This document shows positions 15,431-23,541 of a stretch of 32,021 bases of DNA, piece by piece. The stretch spans positions 1 to 32,021 of the forward strand of contig JAEEYU010000014.1 of assembly GCA_016288315.1 (NCBI GenBank), given 5' to 3'. Origin of the DNA: Clostridiaceae bacterium. Lineage in GTDB: Bacteria > Bacillota > Clostridia > Oscillospirales > Acutalibacteraceae. Position 1 is the first letter of the stretch. The number at the start of each line of letters is the position of its first letter. The notes below the pieces were generated by a model that ran no database searches, was not told where the DNA came from, and saw only the letters and a program-made list of their open reading frames with translations. Position numbers and translations under genes: made by a program.

Positions 15431-16828
15431 ATGTCACTTTTTGATAAACTGCTTGATTACTCCGCAAGCGACGCTCTGCCCATGCACATGCCCGGGCACA
15501 AAAGGCGTGAGATTGACGGAGTTCTGCCATATAAAATTGACATTACCGAAATTGACGGTTTTGACAACCTGCACAACAGGCAGGGTGTTCTCAAAGACCT
15601 TGCCGACAGGTGCGCCGATTTGCGTAGCGCCGGCTGTGCTTTTCCGCTTGTGGGCGGTTCAACGCTCGGTATTCTTTCGGCGGTTTATGCTCTGACAAAG
15701 CCGGGTGACACGGTTATTATTGCGAGGGGCTGTCACAAGGCGGTTTACCACGCCTGCGAAATACGCAACCTCAATGTCGGATACATTTACCCTGAAACCG
15801 ATAAGAACGGAATCTTTCTGAGCATAACGCCCGAAAGCGTTGAAAAAGCTTTTGAGGAGAGTCCCGACACAGGGCTTGTCATTATCACTTCGCCGACATA
15901 CGAGGGCGTTATAAGCGACATAAAAAGCATAAGCGAAATTGCACACCGTCACAAAGCAAAGCTGTTTGTTGATGCGGCGCACGGAGCTCATCTCGGTTAT
16001 TGCGACGGCTTTGCTGCCGACGCACTTTCTTCAGGTGCTGACGTTGTTGTTGAATCATTGCACAAGACACTGCCTGCTCTGACACAGACTGCCGTTTTAT
16101 ATGCGGGAGACTGCGGATTATATGACGGCATTGAAAACGCACTTGATATTTTTGAAACCTCCTCCCCTTCTTATGTTCTGCTCGCATCGGTTGACAGATG
16201 CATAAGCTTGCTTGAAAATGAGAAAGACAAGCTGTTTTCGCAATATGCAAAAGCGCTTGACGCTTTCGACAACGCTGTAAAGAATCTGAACATTCTTGAA
16301 ATCTACTCGCACAATTTACCCGACGGCTGTTTTGATTATGACAGAGGAAAAATTGTTGTTTTGGCTGAAAATGCGGGAATACCGGGCAGCCGGCTTGCGG
16401 AAAAGCTGAGAAACGATTTCGGGATTGAGGTTGAGGCGGCGACCGGCGGTTATGTTATATGTATGACTTCCGTATGCGACGATGAAAGCACTCTTTTGCG
16501 CCTTGCGGAGGCGCTTGTTAAAATTGACGACGGGCTTAAAAGATGTGAAGGAGCAGAAACGTTTAATCTGAGCTACCCTGTTCCCGAAGTTGAAATGAAT
16601 CTGTCTGAAGCGGCGCAGGGTAAGGGAGAAACAATTCCGTTAAAAGACGCCGCCGGCAGAATATCAATGCAGTATATATACGCCTACCCTCCGGGAATAC
16701 CCGTGATTGCGCCGGGAGAAAAATTCACGCAGGATATAATCGGCTGCATTGAAAGAATTGAAAAATCAGGCACAAAATGCATCACGGCGGGCAGTGACAA
16801 TATTTCAGAAGTAAAAGTTCTCATTTAA
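15431..16828 (+). CDS. PLP-dependent Orn/Lys/Arg decarboxylase family protein
   Basis: A 465-residue fold-type I PLP enzyme. It starts with the family opening ALPMHMPGHKR. PLP contacts include GGSTLG (75-80), Asp181 and His184 in VDAAHGAHLG, and the Schiff-base Lys212 in ESLHKTLPALTQ. It lacks the N-terminal wing domain of the ~700-residue E. coli inducible decarboxylases, like the shorter Bacillota enzymes (SpeA/YaaO type, ~480 aa), which make polyamine precursors from arginine or lysine. It begins one base after the pflA stop, so it is the last gene of the pfl operon. No terminator follows before the SCIFF promoter. The exact amino acid substrate cannot be read from sequence. Confidence 0.88.
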   Translation: MSLFDKLLDYSASDALPMHMPGHKRREIDGVLPYKIDITEIDGFDNLHNRQGVLKDLADRCADLRSAGCAFPLVGGSTLGILSAVYALTKPGDTVIIARGCHKAVYHACEIRNLNVGYIYPETDKNGIFLSITPESVEKAFEESPDTGLVIITSPTYEGVISDIKSISEIAHRHKAKLFVDAAHGAHLGYCDGFAADALSSGADVVVESLHKTLPALTQTAVLYAGDCGLYDGIENALDIFETSSPSYVLLASVDRCISLLENEKDKLFSQYAKALDAFDNAVKNLNILEIYSHNLPDGCFDYDRGKIVVLAENAGIPGSRLAEKLRNDFGIEVEAATGGYVICMTSVCDDESTLLRLAEALVKIDDGLKRCEGAETFNLSYPVPEVEMNLSEAAQGKGETIPLKDAAGRISMQYIYAYPPGIPVIAPGEKFTQDIIGCIERIEKSGTKCITAGSDNISEVKVLI

Positions 16829-16857
16829 TTGACATAATTTTATTGCCGTGATATAAT
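16829..16857 (+). promoter_or_regulatory. Consensus promoter of the SCIFF operon
   Basis: TTGACA (16829-16834), a 17-base spacer and TATAAT (16852-16857): a perfect sigma-A consensus, directly after the decarboxylase stop. A small inverted repeat GTGAG-TAAT-CTCAC (16872-16885) lies in the predicted 5' leader. Confidence 0.9.
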
Positions 16858-16908
16858 ACATTTGTTAATCAGTGAGTAATCTCACAATACTATATTAAGG
16901 AGTCCGTT

Positions 16909-17061
16909 ATGAAAAAGACAAACAGAATAAAGACCATCGAAACACGCGACCTTTCAAAGAGCGTTGTTAAAGGCGGATGCGGCGAATGCCAGACCTCCTG
17001 CCAGTCGGCTTGCAAAACCTCCTGCGGCGTTGCAAACCAGAAATGCGAAAACAAGAACTGA
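16909..17061 (+). CDS. scfA: SCIFF ranthipeptide precursor (six cysteines in forty-five residues)
   Basis: A 50-residue peptide, below usual ORF length cut-offs. The leader MKKTNRIKTIETRDLSKSVV is followed by a Gly-Gly and a core with six cysteines: Cys24, 27, 31, 35, 39 and 46 (spacing 2-3-3-3-6). The GGCGECQTSCQSACKTSC pattern is the signature of SCIFF peptides, nearly universal in Clostridia. The family maturase installs Cys-to-Thr thioether bridges; Thr29 and Thr37 within the core are candidate acceptors. AAGGAG lies 8 bases before the ATG and a perfect consensus promoter precedes it. The maturase gene follows immediately. The final role is not settled in the literature; related ranthipeptides have been linked to cell signalling in some clostridia. 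Confidence 0.96.
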   Translation: MKKTNRIKTIETRDLSKSVVKGGCGECQTSCQSACKTSCGVANQKCENKN

Positions 17062-17075
17062 GTAATAAAGATTTT

Positions 17076-17117
17076 GCCCGTCTGCCGTGGGAACACTCGG
17101 CCGGCGGGCTTTTCTCT
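17076..17117 (+). terminator. Intercistronic terminator-like hairpin between SCIFF and its maturase
   Basis: GCCCGTCTGCCG (17076-17087) pairs with CGGCCGGCGGGC (17098-17109), with one mismatch and one G-U pair around a 10-nt loop, followed by TTTTCTCTC. It ends before the maturase ribosome binding site. A leaky terminator here would give far more precursor mRNA than maturase mRNA from one promoter. Confidence 0.75.
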
Positions 17118-17128
17118 CGGAGAACGGT

Positions 17129-18502
17129 ATGATTCATCAATACAAATTAAACGGATACAACATTGTAATTGACACGGCATCGGGCGCGGTTCACAGCGTT
17201 GACGATGTGGCTTACGACGCTATATCTATGTTCGAGGACAGCTCCCGTGAGGAAATCACAAAGGCGCTTCTTGAAAAATACGCAGGCGAGCCCGATGTTA
17301 CAAAAGAGGAAATAAGCGACCTGCTTGACGATATTCAGGCACTCAAGGATGAAAAGAAGCTTTTTTCAAAGGATATTTACGAGGGGCAGGCATTTAACCT
17401 GAAACTGCGCAATCCCGTAGTAAAGGCACTCTGCCTTCACGTTTCGCACGCCTGCAACCTCAACTGCGAATACTGCTTTGCGGCGCAGGGCAAATATCAC
17501 GGTCAGAGCTCGCTTATGAGTTTTGAAGTCGGGAAAAGAGCTCTCGATTTTCTTATTGAAAACTCGTGCACGAGAACGAACCTTGAGGTTGACTTTTTCG
17601 GAGGCGAGCCGCTTCTGAACTTTGATGTTGTAAAAAAGCTTGTTGAATACGCAAGGAGCATAGAAAAGGAGCACGGCAAAAACTTCCGTTTCACTTTAAC
17701 GACAAACGGCGTTCTTATAGACGATGATGTTATAGACTTCTGCAACAGGGAGTGCCACAATGTTGTGCTCTCGCTTGACGGACGCAAGGAGATTCACGAC
17801 GCAAAACGCCCCACGCCTGCGGGCGGCGGCTCATACGACTTGATTGTGCCGAAATTCAGAAAGCTTGTTGAGGCGAGAAACGGCAAAGGTTACTACATGC
17901 GCGGAACATTTACACACGCAAACACGGACTTTACAAACGACATTTTTCATATGGCAGACCTCGGATTTACCGAGCTTTCAATGGAGCCGGTTGTTTGCAA
18001 GCCGGATGAACCTTATGCGCTCACACAGGAGGATCTGCCCATTCTGCTCGAACAGTATGAAATTCTTGCAAAAGAGATGATAAGGCGCAGGAAGGCGGGC
18101 AACGGGTTTACATTCTACCACTATATGATTGACCTGAAGGCGGGACCCTGCATATACAAACGCATTTCGGGCTGCGGCTCGGGCACGGAATATATGGCCG
18201 TTACGCCGACGGGAGACCTCTACCCCTGCCACCAGTTTGTGGGCGATAAAAAACACCTTATGGGTAACGTTTTTGACGGCGTTACAAACGAGGATATCCG
18301 CTCGCAGTTTGCTTCCTGCAACGTTTATTCGCGTGAAGAGTGCAAAAACTGCTGGGCGCGGCTTTACTGCTCGGGAGGTTGCGCGGCAAATTCTTACCAC
18401 GCAACAGGCAGCATAAACGGAGTTTACAAATACGGATGCGAGCTTTTCAAAAAGCGTATGGAGTGCGCGATTATGATGGAAGTCGCAAAGGAAGATGAAT
18501 AA
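17129..18502 (+). CDS. scfB: SCIFF peptide radical SAM maturase (thioether-forming, SPASM)
   Basis: A 457-residue protein from ATG 17129 (GGAG upstream), opening MIHQYKLNGYNIVIDTASGA as in ScfB/CteB proteins; an upstream extension to 17087 would run through the hairpin. The N-terminal ~75 residues match the peptide-recognition region of such maturases. The radical SAM cluster motif CX3CX2C is Cys109-Cys113-Cys116 in HACNLNCEYC, followed by the FFGGEPLL motif. A C-terminal SPASM region is rich in Cys (SGCGSGTEYMAVTPTGDLYPCHQF, ECKNCWARLYCSGGCAANSYH) and binds two auxiliary [4Fe-4S] clusters. It cross-links the adjacent SCIFF peptide through thioethers. Its stop overlaps the next gene by 8 bp. 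Confidence 0.96.
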   Translation: MIHQYKLNGYNIVIDTASGAVHSVDDVAYDAISMFEDSSREEITKALLEKYAGEPDVTKEEISDLLDDIQALKDEKKLFSKDIYEGQAFNLKLRNPVVKALCLHVSHACNLNCEYCFAAQGKYHGQSSLMSFEVGKRALDFLIENSCTRTNLEVDFFGGEPLLNFDVVKKLVEYARSIEKEHGKNFRFTLTTNGVLIDDDVIDFCNRECHNVVLSLDGRKEIHDAKRPTPAGGGSYDLIVPKFRKLVEARNGKGYYMRGTFTHANTDFTNDIFHMADLGFTELSMEPVVCKPDEPYALTQEDLPILLEQYEILAKEMIRRRKAGNGFTFYHYMIDLKAGPCIYKRISGCGSGTEYMAVTPTGDLYPCHQFVGDKKHLMGNVFDGVTNEDIRSQFASCNVYSREECKNCWARLYCSGGCAANSYHATGSINGVYKYGCELFKKRMECAIMMEVAKEDE

Positions 18503-19298
18503 TTTGAAGATAACGGCACTGGTTGAAAACACATCGGGCGGTAATCTTAAAGCGGTTCACGGGCTTTCGTTTTTTATTGAGACGGAGAAACACAGGCTTC
18601 TTTTTGACCTGGGTCCGAACAAAACAATATTTGAAAACGCAAAAAAGAAAAACATTGACCTCGCATGTGTTGACACGGTGATTATTTCACACGGGCACTT
18701 TGACCACGGCGGAGCTCTCGGGGAATTTATGAAGATAAACCCGAATGCAAAGGTCTATATTCAGAAAACCGCTTTTGAGCCGCATTATTCCAAAGCGGGG
18801 CTTCTCAGAATAAACATCGGGCTTGACAAAAGCGTTATGAACAACCCGAATGTTGTTTTGCTCGAGGGCGACTTTAGAATCGACGAGGAGCTGTCGCTGT
18901 TTGTTTCCAAGGTTCCCGACACATTTTGTTCGGGCGCCAACAAAGCCCTTCTTGCAGGCAGAAAACCCGACGACTTCAGGCACGAACAGAATCTGCTTAT
19001 AAAAGGCGAAAAAGATGTTCTTCTGACGGGATGCAGTCATTCCGGCATTGTCAGCATTATTGAAAGTGTTACGGATGCGGAACCGGCATACTGCATAGGC
19101 GGTTTTCACGTTTACAATCCCGTCAGCAGAAAGACGGTTGATGAAGGGCAGCTCAGAGAGCTGTCCGAATCTCTGAAAAAATACGGCGGGATTGAGTTTT
19201 ACACCTGCCACTGCACGGGAAACAAGGCATACAGATATCTCAGCGAAAGGCACGGTAACATTCATTACATTGCCTGCGGAGATGAAATCTTTATATAA
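18495..19298 (+). CDS. Small metallo-beta-lactamase-fold hydrolase
   Basis: A 267-residue cytoplasmic protein. The metal motif HxHxDH is His66, His68, Asp70 and His71 in ISHGHFDHGG; further ligands are likely in GCSHSG and GGFHVYN, and TCHCTG lies near the C-terminus. The layout fits the group often annotated as 7,8-dihydropterin-6-yl-methyl-4-(beta-D-ribofuranosyl)aminobenzene 5'-phosphate synthase, named after a methanopterin-pathway enzyme; clostridial members have no established substrate. Its start lies inside the scfB gene (8-bp overlap), so it is made with the maturase. It is not a flavodiiron protein: there is no flavodoxin domain. Confidence 0.82.
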   Translation: MNNLKITALVENTSGGNLKAVHGLSFFIETEKHRLLFDLGPNKTIFENAKKKNIDLACVDTVIISHGHFDHGGALGEFMKINPNAKVYIQKTAFEPHYSKAGLLRINIGLDKSVMNNPNVVLLEGDFRIDEELSLFVSKVPDTFCSGANKALLAGRKPDDFRHEQNLLIKGEKDVLLTGCSHSGIVSIIESVTDAEPAYCIGGFHVYNPVSRKTVDEGQLRELSESLKKYGGIEFYTCHCTGNKAYRYLSERHGNIHYIACGDEIFI

Positions 19299-19324
19299 AC
19301 AATAAACAACAAAGGAGAAACGGT

Positions 19325-19945
19325 ATGGATAAAACTGCCCTTTTCAGTCTTTCTTACGGAGTGTTTTTTCTCTCGACAAAAAACGGTGAAAAAATAAATG
19401 CCTGCATAACAAACACGGCAATTCAGGCGGCTTCTTCTCCCGACAGAATTGCCATTTCATGCATAAACACAAACATAACCTGTATGATGATAAAGATGAG
19501 CAAGGTGTTCTCACTGAGTATTCTTGACAGCACTTGCACCTATGACCTCATAGAGAGATTCGGTATGCACTCGGCGAGGGATACAGACAAGTTTATGGGG
19601 CTGAATCTGCCCGTTGACAAAAACGGCGCGCCGTATCTCACAGAGCAGGCGTGCGCAGTGCTGACCTGCCGTGTTGTTGAAAGCATTGATTTAGGCAGCC
19701 ACACACTGTTCATTGCCGAGATAGATGACGCTTTTAAAGTCAGCAAGAACCCTCCGCTGACCTACGCAGACTACCATGCGAAGGTCAAACCGAAGCCCGC
19801 CGCTCCCGCAGCGGGCAGGAAAATAACCGGCTGGAAGTGCAAAATCTGCGGTTATTATTATGAGGGCGAAAATCTGCCCGCCGATTTCATCTGTCCGCTT
19901 TGCGGACACCCTGCGAGCGATTTTGAGCCGGTTTATGCAGAATAA
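19325..19945 (+). CDS. hrb: Flavin reductase-rubredoxin fusion (high-molecular-weight rubredoxin, Hrb)
   Basis: A 206-residue two-domain redox protein. Residues 1-150 form an FMN-binding flavin reductase-like split barrel (GVFFLSTKNGEKINACITNT is typical). An Ala/Pro-rich linker leads to a rubredoxin domain at about 163-206, with CKICG and CPLCG holding one iron. Such Hrb proteins pass electrons from NAD(P)H to acceptors such as flavodiiron proteins in Clostridia and protect against oxygen or nitric oxide. The usual partner FprA is not in the window. AAAGGAG precedes the start, 26 bases after the MBL gene, so it is probably co-transcribed with SCIFF and ScfB. Confidence 0.9.
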   Translation: MDKTALFSLSYGVFFLSTKNGEKINACITNTAIQAASSPDRIAISCINTNITCMMIKMSKVFSLSILDSTCTYDLIERFGMHSARDTDKFMGLNLPVDKNGAPYLTEQACAVLTCRVVESIDLGSHTLFIAEIDDAFKVSKNPPLTYADYHAKVKPKPAAPAAGRKITGWKCKICGYYYEGENLPADFICPLCGHPASDFEPVYAE

Positions 19946-19969
19946 TCATATTTCGGGAGGCGGTTATTT

Positions 19970-21286
19970 ATGATTTCCAATATTTTCAGTCAGTTTCTGT
20001 TTAAGTTTTTAACGGGATTTTTCTCGGTTGTGTTCGGTTTTATGTCGATTCCTTTTGTTATAAACAAAGTTCCACCGAAGGCACCCGACAGCTTCACTCC
20101 GGTTGTGAGATTTGCGGTAACAAGCGACGTTCATCTTGACGGAAACCCGGAGCAGCCCGCGGCGCTGAGACTGGCGCAGCTGTTTGAGGACTGCTACGCT
20201 TATGCCGAAGGTGAGAATTACAAAAATCTTGACGCTGTTGTTGTTGTGGGCGACTTTGCGACAAGCGGCGCCGATGAGGAATATGAACTGTTCAACGAGA
20301 TAGTTGAGAACAACATAAAAGAAGGCACCGAAATTTTAGCCGTGCTCGGAAACCACGAATTTATCAGCTACCGCGACTATGACGCATCCATAGCTTATGA
20401 GCACTATAAAAAGCTTATAAACGAAGATGTTGACCGTCATCTTGTTATAAACGGCTACCACTTTATTGCCTGCTCCTACAGTGAGGACGGCAAAACGTTT
20501 GACAGCAAAAAGGACTGGCTCAACAAGGAGCTTACCGTCGCGACAAAGGAAGATGCGGATAAACCTGTTTTTGTTTTTCAGCACCCCGCCCCGTTTGCAA
20601 CAATTTACGGAAGTGTGAACTGGGGAGATTTCACGGTGAGAACGGTGTTTGAGAAATACCCGCAGATTATTGATTTCTCCGGGCATTCGCATTACGCAAA
20701 CAGCGACCCGAGAACAATCTGGCAGGGAGCTTTCACCGCAGTCGGCACGGGCTCGCTCTCGGCGCTTATGAGCAACCTGAACTACATTGAGGGCGATGAG
20801 GATGCTCCCGGTGAGTCTGGTGCGTTCTGGATTGTTGAAGCGGATGCAGACGGAAACGTCCGCCTTAAGCTCTATGACATAGTGAGCCACCGGTTCTTTG
20901 AGAAAAACGACTACTATCTTACCGATGTTGCGAAGAAATCGTCACATCTTTATTCCTGGAGCAATCTTAAATCGCTTGACACTGCGCCCGAATTCCCCGA
21001 CGGGGCAAAAGTGACTGCAGGCAAAAGCAACGAGGGCAACACACTGCTCGAGTTTCCGAACGCCGAGGGCTACTGGGAAACGGAAGATTATAAAATCACA
21101 GTCAGGTCAGGAAGCAAAGAAGTTTTTGCCGCAACCGTTGTTTCAAATTACGTCAGAGCGGACTTAACGCAGATGAGCGTTGACATAGGCAAGCTTGATG
21201 CGGGTGAATACACCGTTTCAATAACGCCTTACAGCCCTTATGCAAAAGGCGGAAAAACGCTTAACGGAAGTATAGAGGTATTATAG
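19970..21286 (+). CDS. Membrane-anchored calcineurin-like metallophosphoesterase
   Basis: A 438-residue protein with an N-terminal hydrophobic anchor or signal (residues 8-30). The metallophosphoesterase core follows: Asp53 and His55 in TSDVHLD, GDFA with Asp95, GNHE at 127-130, a His in FQHPAP and GHSH in DFSGHSHYAN. All dimetal ligands are present. The C-terminal ~120 residues are beta-rich (VTAGKSNEGNTLLEF, then LDAGEYTVSITPYSP), like a fibronectin or Ig-type accessory domain. It likely acts on extracytoplasmic phosphoesters; the substrate is unknown. GGGAGG gives a strong start, and its TAG overlaps the GTG of the next gene by one base. Confidence 0.85.
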   Translation: MISNIFSQFLFKFLTGFFSVVFGFMSIPFVINKVPPKAPDSFTPVVRFAVTSDVHLDGNPEQPAALRLAQLFEDCYAYAEGENYKNLDAVVVVGDFATSGADEEYELFNEIVENNIKEGTEILAVLGNHEFISYRDYDASIAYEHYKKLINEDVDRHLVINGYHFIACSYSEDGKTFDSKKDWLNKELTVATKEDADKPVFVFQHPAPFATIYGSVNWGDFTVRTVFEKYPQIIDFSGHSHYANSDPRTIWQGAFTAVGTGSLSALMSNLNYIEGDEDAPGESGAFWIVEADADGNVRLKLYDIVSHRFFEKNDYYLTDVAKKSSHLYSWSNLKSLDTAPEFPDGAKVTAGKSNEGNTLLEFPNAEGYWETEDYKITVRSGSKEVFAATVVSNYVRADLTQMSVDIGKLDAGEYTVSITPYSPYAKGGKTLNGSIEVL

Positions 21287-21630
21287 TGAACATTGGATTT
21301 TATGCTTGTGCGGTTGTGTTTATTCCGGTTTTTATATGCGGATTACTGTTTGCTGTTCTGAAAGAAAAATCCGCAGGACTTGTTTCGGGCTTTAACACAA
21401 TACCGAAAGAAAAGCAGGCGGAATATGACAGGAAATATATTGCACGTGACATGAGAAATCAATGTTTTATATGGTCGGCAATTATGCTCGCCGGCGCTTT
21501 GCTCTGTGTGTTTGTTTCAAAGTATATGGCAATACCCGCTTTTGTTATATGGCTGATTTTGTTTTTGAGACAGGTTCATTTTGACAGCGACAAAGCGTTC
21601 CAAAAGTATCTTAAGAAAAATAATAATTAA
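21286..21630 (+). CDS. Small DUF3784-like membrane protein
   Basis: A 114-residue protein starting at GTG 21286, overlapping the previous stop by one base (TAGTG); AGAGG lies 10 bases upstream. There are two hydrophobic regions: residues 4-24 and a long one at about 63-94. Between them is a cytoplasmic stretch, KEKSAGLVSGFNTIPKEKQA, of the kind seen in DUF3784 proteins of Clostridia. Function is unknown. It is the last gene before the shared terminator. Confidence 0.65.
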   Translation: MNIGFYACAVVFIPVFICGLLFAVLKEKSAGLVSGFNTIPKEKQAEYDRKYIARDMRNQCFIWSAIMLAGALLCVFVSKYMAIPAFVIWLILFLRQVHFDSDKAFQKYLKKNNN

Positions 21631-21645
21631 ACCTTTTTGCATAAA

Positions 21646-21672
21646 AAAAGCACTGCCGAGGGCAGTGCTTTT
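21646..21672. terminator. Bidirectional terminator between the SCIFF operon and fucI
   Basis: AAAAGCACTGCC and GGCAGTGCTTTT form a perfect 12-bp stem around GAG. A/T runs on both sides serve the convergent genes on both strands. Confidence 0.9.
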
Positions 21673-21698
21673 GGTTTTTGTTTTGTTTTTGGAATTTG

Positions 21699-23510
21699 TT
21701 ATCTGATTGACTTGTAGGCGGGACCGAATGCTGTGCATGCTCTGAAATCTGCGCCCTCGCGGTCTTTTGTGCCGAACGAATTCCAGACGGCGGGTCTGAA
21801 AATCTTTTCATCGGGAATATTGTGAAGGGCTACGGGGATGCGGAGAATTGAGCAAAGCGAAATGAGGTCGGCGCCGATGTGACCGTAGCTGATTGCGCCG
21901 TGGTTTGCACCCCAGTTATTCATAAGGTCATAAGCTGAATTGAAGGCATCACCGCCGACACCGTTGCATCTGGGAGCGAACCAGGTGCAGGGCCAGGTGT
22001 AGTCCGTTCTCTTCCAGAGAATGTCGGAAACCTCGTCGGGAAGGTTGACTGTCCAGCCCTCGCAGATCTGGATGACGGGACCGAGACCTTTGACGATGTT
22101 GAGGCGAATCATTGTGGCGGGCATTTCAGCTCTTGTAAGGAAGCGGGATGAATATCCGCCGCCGCGGAAATAGCCTCTGTCTGCCATTGCCCAGGTTGTG
22201 GCTTCTGTCATAAGCTTCTGATCTTCGGGAGTGACTTTGAACCACTCTTTGATGATGCCGTTGCCGTTTTCATCCTTGACTTCACCGCAGGCATCAATGC
22301 AGCAGGCGCCTGAGTTGATGAGGTGGATAAAGCCGTCTGCCTCTTTTGCCTTGCCTTCGATATCATAACCGGTAACTCTTTTTACGGAATCTCCGCTCCA
22401 GTAGGTGCGGACATCGGCGAACATCTGCGGACGGTTTGTAAGAAGCTTCATAAGGAGCATTCCGAGACCGTTGAGGGTATCGTTCTCTGTTGCGAGAACA
22501 TAGGGCTCTCTTGCACCGTTCCAGTCAAATGAGGAGTTGAGCATTGCCTCGGCAAAATCGGCGTTGGGATAGTGATCCGTCCACTGTCTCTGACCCTGGA
22601 AGCCGGCTGCTATGGCGTTGTGACCGACCATTTCTTCTTCTCTGCCTTCGGGAAGATTCTTGTTGCCGTTCATAAGGTCTTTGATGATGCACATCATTTT
22701 CACGGAGAATTCCCAGTCTTTATCTTTCTCTTCGCGGGTTTTCTGGAAGAACTCGGGATTCTTGTCGAAAGCTTCTTTGCAGTGTTCTTTAGTCCAGGCG
22801 AGAGCCTTCTGGAACTCCGCCTCGTCATAGATGCCCTCTTCCATTCGGCGGATTATTTCAACCTCGTCAACGGATTCAACGCGCATACCGAGGTATTCTT
22901 CGATAAATTCAGAGTTGATTATTGAGCCGGCAATACCCATGCAGATTGAGCCGATCTGAAGGTATGACTTGCCTCTCATTGTTGCAGCCGCAACTGCCGC
23001 GCGGGCAAAACGGAGAAGTTTTTCTTTGACATCATCGGGGATTGATTCGTCATCGGCGTCCTGAACATCCTTGCCGTAGATACCGAAGGCGGGAAGCCCT
23101 TTTTGTGCGTGTGCGGCGAGAACGGCGGCAAGATAAACAGCACCGGGGCGCTCTGTTGCGTTGAAGCCCCATACACCCTTGATTGTGTAGGGATCCATAT
23201 CCATTGTTTCTGAGCCGTAGCACCAGCAGGGAGTTACGGAAAGAGTGATGTCAACGCCCTCTTTTTTGAACTGTGCCGCTACCTGAGCCGCTTCTGCCAC
23301 TCTGCCGATGCTCGTCTCGGAAATAACCACCTTGACGGGTTCGCCGTTTGAGTAACGGATGTTGTCGGTGAACAGTTTTGCGGCGGCTTTAGCCATATTC
23401 ATAGTCTGTTCTTCAATGCTTTCTCTGACCTTGAGAGCGCCTCTTCTTGCATCAATGATGCGTCTGATGCCGATTACGGGGTAATCGCCGATAAGTCTGC
23501 TTTCTGCCAT
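21699..23510 (-). CDS. fucI: L-fucose isomerase
   Basis: A 603-residue protein from ATG 23510, with AAAGGA 9 bases upstream; a TTG two codons earlier is too close to that site. It matches L-fucose isomerase in length (E. coli 591) and landmarks: [20 protein letters not shown] near the start, Mn-ligand Glu and Asp in [15 protein letters not shown], a C-terminal metal His in the [15 protein letters not shown] region, and [14 protein letters not shown]. It converts L-fucose to L-fuculose in the cytoplasm. It is the last gene of the fucU-kinase-fucI operon. No fuculose-1-phosphate aldolase or fucose transporter is in the window. Confidence 0.95.
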   Translation of the reverse strand: MAESRLIGDYPVIGIRRIIDARRGALKVRESIEEQTMNMAKAAAKLFTDNIRYSNGEPVKVVISETSIGRVAEAAQVAAQFKKEGVDITLSVTPCWCYGSETMDMDPYTIKGVWGFNATERPGAVYLAAVLAAHAQKGLPAFGIYGKDVQDADDESIPDDVKEKLLRFARAAVAAATMRGKSYLQIGSICMGIAGSIINSEFIEEYLGMRVESVDEVEIIRRMEEGIYDEAEFQKALAWTKEHCKEAFDKNPEFFQKTREEKDKDWEFSVKMMCIIKDLMNGNKNLPEGREEEMVGHNAIAAGFQGQRQWTDHYPNADFAEAMLNSSFDWNGAREPYVLATENDTLNGLGMLLMKLLTNRPQMFADVRTYWSGDSVKRVTGYDIEGKAKEADGFIHLINSGACCIDACGEVKDENGNGIIKEWFKVTPEDQKLMTEATTWAMADRGYFRGGGYSSRFLTRAEMPATMIRLNIVKGLGPVIQICEGWTVNLPDEVSDILWKRTDYTWPCTWFAPRCNGVGGDAFNSAYDLMNNWGANHGAISYGHIGADLISLCSILRIPVALHNIPDEKIFRPAVWNSFGTKDREGADFRACTAFGPAYKSIR

Positions 23511-23541
23511 AATCAATTATCCTTTCGTATATAAATATAAA

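Noticed and set aside
18495-19945. MBL protein plus Hrb as a flavodiiron oxygen-reduction pair
   Set aside because: The MBL protein lacks a flavodoxin domain and is too short (267 aa) for a flavodiiron protein.
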